A DNA stretch of 6,319 bases, taken from assembly GCA_023440105.1 (NCBI GenBank), contig JAEXSY010000317.1:1-6319 (forward strand). Direction: 5' to 3'. The notes beneath the pieces were generated by a model. That model was not told where the DNA came from. It saw only the letters and a list, made by a program, of their open reading frames with translations, and ran no database searches. Origin of the DNA: Bacillota bacterium. GTDB lineage: Bacteria; Bacillota; Clostridia; Clostridiales; Clostridiaceae. A program made the position numbers and the translations under genes. This document shows, in pieces, positions 1 through 5,193 of the stretch (the first letter of the stretch is position 1; the number at the start of each line of letters is the position of its first letter).

Positions 1-2066
1 GCTATTCAGGAGCCTCCAAAAAAGGCTGGTATATAGAGGGCTTTAAAAAGCTACTCCTTCCTATAATGGAGGGGAATAACAGTGAGGGCAAGGAGATACC
101 AAGGCTTATCCAGGGTTTTGCCTTTAACCTTCTCCTTACTCAGTTTAACCTTAATATAAACACTAAGTATAAGCATATTTTTTCTTCTGATGAGGAGCTG
201 AAGGAATATCAGAAGCTCTGCAGGAGAGTGCTGTTAAATATAGATGATTCCATAATATTAAACATTGAAGGCAGAAAGGAATATACTGCTACCAATCCAC
301 TAAAGATTGCTTTTTTAAGACTGAAATATGGAAAGGACTTTAAGGTTCAGTATGTATACAGTCAGCCTGACAAAAGTGTGCTTCTTACCATGGGAGAGTA
401 TGCCATAGCTCCTTTTGGGGTACAGAAGGTAAATATCGACCTTATGGAGTTTAGAGAAGATAAGCTGATTATTGAAGCTTCCATTGCAGGCCTTATTCCC
501 AAGGAGGATTATGATCTGGTAGCTTATCTAAATGATCTGGAGCTTCCCATAGAGGAAACCTATCGTTATGCCCATACAAAATATTTTGGTGTTTCCGTTC
601 ATAAAAGATACACCTTCAAAATAGCTGTTCCTAAAGAGGAGCTGGAGAAGCATCAGAATAATAAGCTTGTTTTTTCTGCTGTGATAAACAATTTTCAAAT
701 TCCTTTAAAGGTGCAGGGGGGAAGATATACCTCGAAGATTCCAAACACAGTCCCTAGGGGATATTGGTATTCCAATGGCTTCCTCATAAGCTACAGAAAG
801 AAAAAGTCTGGACTTATCCTTCAAAGAAGGACTCTTTTAGGCCATATAAAAAAGGAATTAAGATATATGAGATCTCTTATAAGTAATAAAAAGAGGAGAG
901 CAACTCTTATAAGAGCCAGCTACTGGCTCACAAGGCCATGGCTTTCTAGAAAGAATCTTTGGATAACCTTTGATAAGATGTATAAGGGTGGAGACTGCGG
1001 AGAGTATTTCTATAAATATCTCATGTCCACAAACAACTCATCCATAGAGCCCCATTATATCATTAATTATGATTATCCCGATGCTGATAGACTTATAAAG
1101 GAAGGCTATAAGCCGCTGCGCTATAAGTCCTTAAAGCAGAGACTGTACTTTTTAAACAGCAGCATAGTGGCAACGACCCATGCTAATCTTCCCGCCTTTA
1201 GTGGAATGATACCGGCCTGCTTCTTCTGTCTTCAGGATTTATTTAATGCAGAGGTGGTATGTATTCAGCATGGCTTGGCGGTACAGCAGCTGGCTCACAA
1301 TAATAATCAGCTTTATGATAATTTAAAGAGATTTTATTGTGCAAGTCCTAGAGAGATAGAAAATCTTTCGAAGCCTATATATGACTTTCCTGAAAGCTAT
1401 TTAAAGCTTACGGGTATACCGAGGTTTGACGGCTTAAAAAGCGATGATAAAAAGCAGATACTTATAACTCCTACCTGGAGAAACTATATTGCCGTTCCTG
1501 CTAGCCTAGGAAATGTAAGACCTTATACGCCTACCTTTAAGGAAACGGATTATTTTAAAATCTATAATAAGCTTATTTCTGATGAGAGGCTCATAGCTTC
1601 TGCCAAAAACAATGGCTATAGGATAATATATCTTCTCCATCCAACCATAAGCTCTCAAATAACCGATTATCAGCCAGGAGAGGGAGTAGAGGTTCGCTCT
1701 GCTGTGGGGGTGAATTATGAAGAGATACTTAAGGAGTCTTCTCTTATGGTGACGGACTATTCAGGAGTTCAATTCGATTTTGCCTACATGCGTAAGCCTG
1801 TGGTCTATTATCATCCTCCAAAGCTTCCCCCTCATTATTCTGAAGGTGGTTTCTTTTATGACACCATGGGCTTTGGAGAAATATGCACTGACCATGAGGA
1901 GCTGGTGTCTACCCTCATAAGCTATATGGAGAGGCAGTGCCGCATTGATTCTTTCTACAGGAAGAGGGAGGATGACTTTTTTGCCTTCGAGGATTTAAAT
2001 AGCTGTGAGAGGATTTACTATGATTTAATAGAATATCAGAACAGCTTAAATAGCAATATGACTTAA
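1..2066 (+). CDS. Teichoic-acid-type polymerase: glycosyltransferase tail plus CDP-glycerol glycerophosphotransferase domain (5' partial)
   Basis: Transfers glycerol-phosphate (or a related polyol-phosphate) from a CDP-activated donor to build a wall teichoic acid or similar anionic surface polymer at the inner face of the membrane. In-window residues are numbered from the first full codon at 3. The C-terminal half (about 316-680) is a TagF/TagB-type domain: it has the QHG motif (His about 423), a second LHP motif (His about 546), and the family hallmark TDYSG followed by FDFAY and KPVVYYHP (from about 584). The two histidines match the positions proposed as catalytic in TagF. Residues 90-240 look like a beta-rich linker. 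Residues 1-70 (WYIEGFKK, then IPRLIQGFAF) resemble the segment that follows a family 2 glycosyltransferase domain in long fused polymerases. The ATG at 66 has no ribosome binding site and the frame is open to the left edge, so it is internal and the true start lies outside. It ends 30 bp before an acyltransferase gene. The exact polyol substrate cannot be told from sequence. Confidence 0.9.
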   Translation, partial: YSGASKKGWYIEGFKKLLLPIMEGNNSEGKEIPRLIQGFAFNLLLTQFNLNINTKYKHIFSSDEELKEYQKLCRRVLLNIDDSIILNIEGRKEYTATNPLKIAFLRLKYGKDFKVQYVYSQPDKSVLLTMGEYAIAPFGVQKVNIDLMEFREDKLIIEASIAGLIPKEDYDLVAYLNDLELPIEETYRYAHTKYFGVSVHKRYTFKIAVPKEELEKHQNNKLVFSAVINNFQIPLKVQGGRYTSKIPNTVPRGYWYSNGFLISYRKKKSGLILQRRTLLGHIKKELRYMRSLISNKKRRATLIRASYWLTRPWLSRKNLWITFDKMYKGGDCGEYFYKYLMSTNNSSIEPHYIINYDYPDADRLIKEGYKPLRYKSLKQRLYFLNSSIVATTHANLPAFSGMIPACFFCLQDLFNAEVVCIQHGLAVQQLAHNNNQLYDNLKRFYCASPREIENLSKPIYDFPESYLKLTGIPRFDGLKSDDKKQILITPTWRNYIAVPASLGNVRPYTPTFKETDYFKIYNKLISDERLIASAKNNGYRIIYLLHPTISSQITDYQPGEGVEVRSAVGVNYEEILKESSLMVTDYSGVQFDFAYMRKPVVYYHPPKLPPHYSEGGFFYDTMGFGEICTDHEELVSTLISYMERQCRIDSFYRKREDDFFAFEDLNSCERIYYDLIEYQNSLNSNMT

Positions 2067-2096
2067 GTATATAATTGGTCCACAAGGAGATATAAT

Positions 2097-3227
2097 ATGG
2101 AAGCAGCGAAAAAAAAGAATAGAATTATATGGCTTGACCAGCTAAGGGCTATAGGGATAATCCTTGTGATACTAGGACATGTTTCCTTAGATAAGGAGAT
2201 TAATGGGCTCATATATGCCTTTCATATGCCGTTGTTTTTTCTTATTTCTGGAATGACTCACAGAGAGGGGAAATTCAGCTCTCTGTGGGATTGTATAAGG
2301 CATAAGGCACCTAGATTGATACTTCCTCATATAATGATGAATTTTCTCATGTGGGGCTTCTGGGCTTATAACTTCAGGATTTTAGGGGATGTTAAGTACG
2401 GAATCAGCACCCTCCTAAAGGGAATCTTAGTAGGAAACAACGAAATTTATCAATCGGCCTCCAATGCCACCTGGTTTCTTCTTGCTTTATTTTTAACGGA
2501 GGTAATATATTATCTCTGCGAAACCTATGCTTCTGGAGATAAAAAGAAGCTAACTCTTTTAGTGATGGTTCTTGCCCTAATAAGCTATGTTGAAAGCATA
2601 AACGGCTATAATATACCTATGCCCTGGCATCTGGATTCTGTATTTACAGGAGTGATGTTTTATCATATTGGCCACTGTCTATTTCAGTATATACCGGCGA
2701 TTACAGAGAAGAGGTTTTATAAAAATAAGCTTATCCTTGCCATATCTATAGCAGCCATGACCTTAGCAGGGACATATGTAGCAGCTATGAATAAGAGGGT
2801 GTCCATGGCGGGAAACAGCTACGGCTCAATAATCTATTTTTATATTGCTTCCCTGCTCCTTATCCTGGCGGTGATTTTTGTAGTTATGCATCTTCCACAG
2901 CTGGGGCTCCTTAAGTATGTGGGCCAGAATACACTCCTGTATCTTGGGATACACATACCTATCATAAGAGCCTTTGAAAGAGGAACGGAATTTTTTGCAG
3001 TAAACCAGGGGAACAAAAGGGCAGCTCTTTTGGCAGTGATAGTTTTCTTAATCCTCATACCCATAGTAGCATATATAAATACCTTTCTTCCTTTTATTGC
3101 TGGAAAGCCTTATAAGCCATCTAGGTATCAAAGGCTTTATAAAATCATTGGTGTTTTGTCAATAATAGAAATAATAGTAATTACAGTAGTGATATTTAAT
3201 ATAGCAGGCGTAGGCTGGAGCTATTAA
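2097..3227 (+). CDS. Acyltransferase 3 family membrane protein (surface polysaccharide O-acyltransferase)
   Basis: Predicted polytopic membrane enzyme that O-acylates (usually O-acetylates) a cell-surface glycan. The 376-residue length and about ten hydrophobic segments fit the acyltransferase 3 family. The N-terminus carries its signature: WLDQLRAIGI leading into a first membrane helix, GH at 27-28 (the conserved histidine), and FHMPLFFLISG at 42-52. A basic patch with RLILPH follows. The C-terminus ends in a last hydrophobic helix. The start is well set: AAGGAGA at 2084-2090 lies 6 nt before the ATG. Two tandem TAA codons end the gene and a terminator follows, so it is the last gene of the operon begun by the polymerase. 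I infer that it modifies the polymer made by that enzyme. The acyl donor and acceptor are unknown, and a closely related fucose- or glucan-modifying member of the family is equally possible. Confidence 0.88.
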   Translation: MEAAKKKNRIIWLDQLRAIGIILVILGHVSLDKEINGLIYAFHMPLFFLISGMTHREGKFSSLWDCIRHKAPRLILPHIMMNFLMWGFWAYNFRILGDVKYGISTLLKGILVGNNEIYQSASNATWFLLALFLTEVIYYLCETYASGDKKKLTLLVMVLALISYVESINGYNIPMPWHLDSVFTGVMFYHIGHCLFQYIPAITEKRFYKNKLILAISIAAMTLAGTYVAAMNKRVSMAGNSYGSIIYFYIASLLLILAVIFVVMHLPQLGLLKYVGQNTLLYLGIHIPIIRAFERGTEFFAVNQGNKRAALLAVIVFLILIPIVAYINTFLPFIAGKPYKPSRYQRLYKIIGVLSIIEIIVITVVIFNIAGVGWSY

Positions 3228-3254
3228 TAAATAAATTTCTTATCTCAGATAAAG

Positions 3255-3286
3255 GAAGGTTGTCCGCAGAAGACACCTTCTTTTTT
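3255..3286 (+). terminator. Rho-independent terminator of the polysaccharide operon
   Basis: GAAGGT (3255-3260) pairs with ACCTTC (3275-3280). The stem continues through GTC with GAC if one T is bulged, giving about 9 bp with a short CGCAGAA-like loop. Six Ts follow directly. It lies 27 bp after the acyltransferase stop codon. Confidence 0.88.
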
Positions 3287-3293
3287 ATTATGA

Positions 3294-3309
3294 AAAAAAA
3301 TATTTTTTT
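3294..3309. repeat. A7-TA-T7 palindrome just after the terminator
   Basis: A perfect 16-bp AT-only palindrome: seven A, TA, seven T. It could help termination of either strand or give intrinsic bending upstream of the sigma-factor promoter. It has no GC stem, so it is not a terminator by itself. The stretch from here to about 3396 holds no gene and no convincing promoter. Confidence 0.5.
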
Positions 3310-3364
3310 GTCTTCTGGAAATCTCCTTGCTAGTTACATATCTAATAGTGAAGTATAAAGGCAC

Positions 3365-3382
3365 AACCAGCTAATATTGGTT
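3365..3382. repeat. Short inverted repeat AACCA / TGGTT upstream of the sigma-factor promoter
   Basis: AACCA (3365-3369) and TGGTT (3378-3382) are exact 5-bp inverted arms around an 8-bp centre. It sits about 33 bp upstream of the -35 element, a position where an activator or an auxiliary repressor could bind. The arms are short and could be chance. Confidence 0.3.
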
Positions 3383-3405
3383 ATAGCACCATGGCCAAGG
3401 TTACC

Positions 3406-3422
3406 TTTGTAAACTTTACAAA
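3406..3422. promoter_or_regulatory. Perfect 17-bp palindrome covering the -35 element (putative second operator)
   Basis: TTTGTAAA (3406-3413), a central C, then TTTACAAA (3415-3422): exact 8-bp inverted arms. The right arm contains the whole -35 hexamer TTTACA, and the palindrome ends exactly where the LexA box begins. A dimeric regulator bound here would block or alter polymerase access. An 11-bp near-palindrome (AAGGT, T, ACCTT, 3397-3407) overlaps its left end. I do not recognise the cognate regulator; it does not fit the usual Rex, CcpA or PerR consensus. Confidence 0.5.
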
Positions 3423-3443
3423 CGAACATATGTTCGATATAAT
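3415..3443 (+). promoter_or_regulatory. Sigma-A-type promoter of the sigma-factor gene
   Basis: TTTACA at 3415-3420, a 17-bp spacer and a consensus TATAAT at 3438-3443. Transcription would start near 3450, giving a leader of about 35 nt that contains the ribosome binding site. It is the strongest promoter match in the window. TTTACA is also the -35 reported for the TcdR/BotR/UviA sigma group, but the -10 here is the ordinary housekeeping one. Confidence 0.85.
3423..3436. promoter_or_regulatory. LexA (SOS) box
   Basis: CGAACATATGTTCG is a perfect 14-bp palindrome and matches the Gram-positive LexA/DinR consensus (CGAAC, four bases, GTTYG) at every defined position. It fills positions 3 to 16 of the 17-bp promoter spacer, so bound LexA would exclude RNA polymerase. 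The downstream gene is therefore predicted to be repressed in normal growth and induced after DNA damage through RecA-stimulated LexA cleavage. Confidence 0.88.
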
Positions 3444-3484
3444 GGTAATACAATCCATGGGATGACAAAAGGGGGAGCAGAAAA

Positions 3485-4039
3485 ATGAGAGAGGTTATAG
3501 AAAGAGCAAAAGAGGGAGATCAGGAGGCAAAGCTCTATATTATAAATAAGTTTATGCCGCTGATTTATAAGACTAGCATGAATGTATACGTATCAGGGTA
3601 TATGGAGGAGGATTTAAGACAGATAGCCATAGTCAGTGTATTAAAGGCCATAGAAAAATATAAAATAGATAGTCCCACAGGCTTTGCCTCCTATGTGAAG
3701 GCTGCAATTATGAATAATTTTAAGTATTTAATCAGGGGAAAGGCCAGGGAAAATTATGTTAAGAGCCTTAATGAGACTAATGAGGAGGGCTTTGAGCTGG
3801 AGACAGTGATTCCAATGGATTTTGATCTAGAGGAATATGCCCTCCATAAGGAAACTAAGAAAAAGCTAAAAGGAGCAATAGAGCTATTAAATGAGGAAGA
3901 AAAGGAAATGCTATACTATTTCTTTGAGAGAGATTACGGTGGAATAAAGGAATATGCTCTTAAAAAAGGCATCACCTATAAAACCGCATACAAATTTAAA
4001 AATTCCTTAATTAATAAATTAAAAGATTATATAGTATAA
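3485..4039 (+). CDS. LexA-controlled small sigma-70-family RNA polymerase sigma factor
   Basis: A 184-residue protein with the two-domain layout of a minimal alternative sigma factor. Residues about 5-85 resemble region 2 (core binding and -10 recognition): a helical segment with YMEEDLRQIAIVSVLKAIEKY, then FASYVKAAIMNNFKYLIR. An acidic linker (about 90-120) follows. Residues about 128-184 resemble region 4, with LLNEEEKEMLYYFFER and a helix-turn-helix at IKEYALKKGITYKTAYKFKNSLINKLK. Size and layout resemble the clostridial TcdR/BotR/UviA group and sigma-like regulators of conjugative elements; which of these it belongs to is not decidable here. The start is supported by AGGGGGAG (3470-3477), 7 nt before the ATG. 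The SOS box in its promoter echoes UviA, the LexA-controlled bacteriocin sigma factor of C. perfringens. It is probably co-transcribed with the downstream YihY-family gene. Confidence 0.8.
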   Translation: MREVIERAKEGDQEAKLYIINKFMPLIYKTSMNVYVSGYMEEDLRQIAIVSVLKAIEKYKIDSPTGFASYVKAAIMNNFKYLIRGKARENYVKSLNETNEEGFELETVIPMDFDLEEYALHKETKKKLKGAIELLNEEEKEMLYYFFERDYGGIKEYALKKGITYKTAYKFKNSLINKLKDYIV

Positions 4040-4070
4040 TAATAACAACATCCTAAGCCTTGGGGTTGAG

Positions 4071-4078
4071 AAAGGAGG
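4071..4078 (+). promoter_or_regulatory. Ribosome binding site that fixes the YihY-family start at 4085
   Basis: AAAGGAGG is a near-perfect Shine-Dalgarno sequence. It directly abuts the ATG at 4079, leaving no spacer for initiation there. It stands 6 nt before the in-frame ATG at 4085, which is the normal distance. Confidence 0.85.
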
Positions 4079-4084
4079 ATGGCT

Positions 4085-4891
4085 ATGGATTTTATATTTC
4101 GCCTTATAAATAGAGTAAAGGAGGACGATCTTTTTGGAATCGCCTCTCAGCTGGCCTACAGCCTGCTTGTATCCCTATTTCCCTTTATAATATTCCTTAT
4201 GACAGTAATAGGGAATAGTAATCTGGAGGAAGAGGTGGTTTTAGATTATCTATCTCGGGTGCTTCCAGGAGAAGCCTTTAATCTGGTGGAAAGCACCGTG
4301 GTGGAGGTTTTAAACCACGAGAATATTGGCCTCTTATCCTTTGCTCTGATATTTGCTATCTGGAGTGCCTCTAAGGGAATAGATGCTATTATTAAATCCT
4401 TAAATAAAGCCTATGATGAGGTGGAAAAGAGAGGACTTATAGCTAGATATGCCGTGTCCATATTCTCCACCATAATCTTTGCCTTTGCCATATTACTGGT
4501 TCTTCTAGCCTTTGTTTTAGGGGGGGTTATTAGGGATGCACTGATGAAGTATTTCCCGGAGCCACAGCTTATTGCAACCCTCTGGCAGGTGCTTAGATAT
4601 ACCGTGGCCATAGGCATGATTGTAATAACCTTTGCAGTTATATATCGTTTTGCTCCCTCCAGGCGTCTTAGATGGAAGGAAGTGTTTCCAGGAGCCTTAG
4701 TTGCTTCTATAGGCTGGATAGTTACTTCAATTATCTTTTCCTTCTATGTAAATAACTTTGCAAACTATACCAGGTTCTATGGAAGCATAGGTGCAATAAT
4801 AATACTCCTTACCTGGCTTTATCTCACTTCCTTTATCATACTTTTAGGTGGAGAAATAAATGCCATGCTGGTACCAAGGAGAGAAAAGTAA
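4085..4891 (+). CDS. YihY/virulence factor BrkB family membrane protein
   Basis: Integral membrane protein of about 268 residues with about six membrane helices, the usual size for the family (PF03631). Family marks, in order: a short amphipathic N-terminus; SQLAYSLLVSLFPF in the first helix; an extracytoplasmic loop; FAIWSASKGIDAI then LNKAYDE; two further helices; YRFAPSRRLRWKEVFPGA; and a C-terminal block with NNFANYTRFYGSIGA, LLTWLYLTSF and LLGGEINA. It ends in a basic tail. The molecular function is not firmly established; proposals include transport or envelope stability, and the old label ribonuclease BN is a misassignment. The alternative ATG at 4079 would add only Met-Ala and overlaps the Shine-Dalgarno. 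The gene lies 45 bp after the sigma-factor stop, with no promoter or terminator seen between them, so it is probably in the same SOS-induced transcript. A membrane role in the damage response is inference. Confidence 0.9.
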   Translation: MDFIFRLINRVKEDDLFGIASQLAYSLLVSLFPFIIFLMTVIGNSNLEEEVVLDYLSRVLPGEAFNLVESTVVEVLNHENIGLLSFALIFAIWSASKGIDAIIKSLNKAYDEVEKRGLIARYAVSIFSTIIFAFAILLVLLAFVLGGVIRDALMKYFPEPQLIATLWQVLRYTVAIGMIVITFAVIYRFAPSRRLRWKEVFPGALVASIGWIVTSIIFSFYVNNFANYTRFYGSIGAIIILLTWLYLTSFIILLGGEINAMLVPRREK

Positions 4892-4901
4892 ATTGCTGAT
4901 A

Positions 4902-4941
4902 CTGTAACTAAATTGTCATAATCTTGTAACTGTATTGATAA
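4902..4941 (+). promoter_or_regulatory. Tandem heptamers at 11-bp period (PhoB/PhoP-box-like)
   Basis: CTGTAAC (4902), TTGTCAT (4913), TTGTAAC (4924) and TTGATAA (4935) start exactly 11 bp apart, with 4-bp spacers. A weaker in-phase TATTAAG is at 4946. The 7+4 arrangement and the motif resemble the Pho box bound by OmpR/PhoB-type response regulators (PhoB consensus repeat CTGTCAT; PhoP repeats of the TTAACA type in Bacillus). The last in-phase unit ends 10 bp before a TATAAT, the distance used in Pho-type promoters that lack a -35. Another OmpR-family regulator could equally bind here. Confidence 0.5.
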
Positions 4942-4950
4942 TCATTATTA
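4936..4950. promoter_or_regulatory. Fur-family-box-like palindrome
   Basis: TGATAATCATTATTA differs at one position from the 7-1-7 Fur consensus TGATAAT-N-ATTATCA. It overlaps the end of the 11-bp repeats and lies upstream of the TATAAT at 4963. In such AT-rich DNA this degree of match can arise by chance, so an iron or peroxide input is only a possibility. Confidence 0.35.
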
Positions 4951-4962
4951 AGTAGTTCACAT

Positions 4963-4968
4963 TATAAT
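4963..4968 (+). promoter_or_regulatory. -10 element TATAAT without a recognisable -35
   Basis: A consensus -10 hexamer with no TTGACA-like hexamer 15-19 bp upstream, as expected for an activator-dependent promoter. A start near 4975 is predicted. A competing reading is TTGTCA (4913-4918), 18 bp, GATAAT (4937-4942), which would start transcription near 4949 and place the Fur-like palindrome over its -10. Confidence 0.45.
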
Positions 4969-5022
4969 TAAATTGTAATCAGAATTACATAGCCGACAAC
5001 GATGATTTAGTTAAGTGTTTAA

Positions 5023-5059
5023 ATTAATTCCCCTATTAAAATTTAAGATTAATCCCCTA
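5023..5059 (+). repeat. Direct repeat ATTAATTCCCCTA / ATTAATCCCCTA
   Basis: The copies lie at 5023-5035 and 5048-5059 and differ by one T. Each brings a CCCC run into an otherwise AT-rich stretch. They may be duplicated target-binding motifs of the candidate small RNA. The second copy (ATCCCC, 5052-5057) is also complementary to GGGGAT in the right arm of the following terminator (5084-5089). Confidence 0.55.
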
Positions 5060-5068
5060 CACTACAAG

Positions 5069-5099
5069 GTACATCCCTCCCCCGGGGATGTACTTTTTT
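5069..5099 (+). terminator. Strong rho-independent terminator
   Basis: GTACATCCC (5069-5077) pairs perfectly with GGGATGTAC (5085-5093), around the loop TCCCCCG. Six Ts (5094-5099) follow. Upstream AAG can extend pairing into the T-tract. It ends the YihY-family transcript, the candidate small RNA, or both, 178 bp after the YihY-family stop codon. Confidence 0.92.
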
Positions 5100-5121
5100 G
5101 CATTTTCTTCTATTTAATCTA

Positions 5122-5151
5122 TTGACAATCAATCCCTACAATATGTAAATT
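5122..5151 (+). promoter_or_regulatory. Probable promoter of the histidine kinase gene
   Basis: A consensus -35 TTGACA at 5122-5127. The -10 is ambiguous: TGTAAA (5144-5149, 16-bp spacer) or TAAATT (5146-5151, 18-bp spacer), each matching at four of six positions. It lies just after the preceding terminator and about 45 bp before the start codon, the right place for an independent transcript. Confidence 0.5.
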
Positions 5152-5180
5152 ATAAACTAACAAAGGAAATTGGTAGAAAG

Positions 5181-5192
5181 AAAGGTACCTTT
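5181..5192. repeat. 12-bp palindrome over the histidine kinase ribosome binding site
   Basis: AAAGGTACCTTT is a perfect palindrome that contains the only well-placed Shine-Dalgarno (AAAGG, 5181-5185) and ends one base before the ATG. As RNA it could form only a weak four-pair hairpin with a GUAC loop, so any effect on translation would be modest. As DNA it could be a small operator. Confidence 0.35.
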
Positions 5193-5193
5193 T

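Larger units (their letters stand above)
4975..5099 (+). ncRNA. Candidate small regulatory RNA with C-rich motifs
   Basis: The stretch between the -10 at 4963 and the terminator at 5069-5099 has no usable reading frame but shows RNA-like structure. Its 5' end carries a small hairpin, TGTAAT and ATTACA (4974-4979 with 4984-4989), around a CAGA loop. Further on come two similar single-stranded C-rich repeats, then a strong terminator whose loop is TCCCCCG. UCCC motifs exposed in loops are typical of Firmicute small RNAs such as RsaE/RoxS, where they pair with Shine-Dalgarno sequences. Length would be about 125 nt. The alternative is that this is the long 3' UTR of the YihY-family transcript, which has no nearer terminator. 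No family match can be claimed from reading alone. Confidence 0.42.

Noticed and set aside
2840..3064. Open reading frame of 74 codons on the minus strand
   Set aside because: It lies wholly inside the acyltransferase gene, has no ribosome binding site, and shows no recognisable protein features.
3327..3359. Possible second promoter with TATAAA at 3354 upstream of the sigma factor
   Set aside because: No acceptable -35 lies 16-18 bp upstream; the nearest TTGCTA is 21 bp away. The LexA-box promoter is far better.
3406..3422. Assigning the 17-bp palindrome to Rex, CcpA or PerR
   Set aside because: The half-sites and spacing do not fit TTGTTAA-N4-TTAACAA, the cre consensus or TTATAAT-N-ATTATAA, so no regulator is named.
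4411..4617. Open reading frame of 68 codons on the minus strand
   Set aside because: It is entirely within the well-supported YihY-family gene and is explained by that gene's codon composition.
4085..4891. Naming the gene as tRNA-processing ribonuclease BN
   Set aside because: That label was historically applied to YihY-type proteins in error. The protein is a multi-helix membrane protein with no nuclease motif visible.
5170..5193. In-frame TTG as an upstream start for the histidine kinase
   Set aside because: The nearby AAAGGA is only 2 nt away, which is too close. The ATG at 5194 has a correctly spaced AAAGG and gives a normal basic N-terminus before the first helix.
4892..5193. Small protein gene in the gap before the histidine kinase
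   Set aside because: The few ATG codons, such as those at 5003 and 5089, lead to stops within a few codons or lie inside the terminator, and none has a Shine-Dalgarno.
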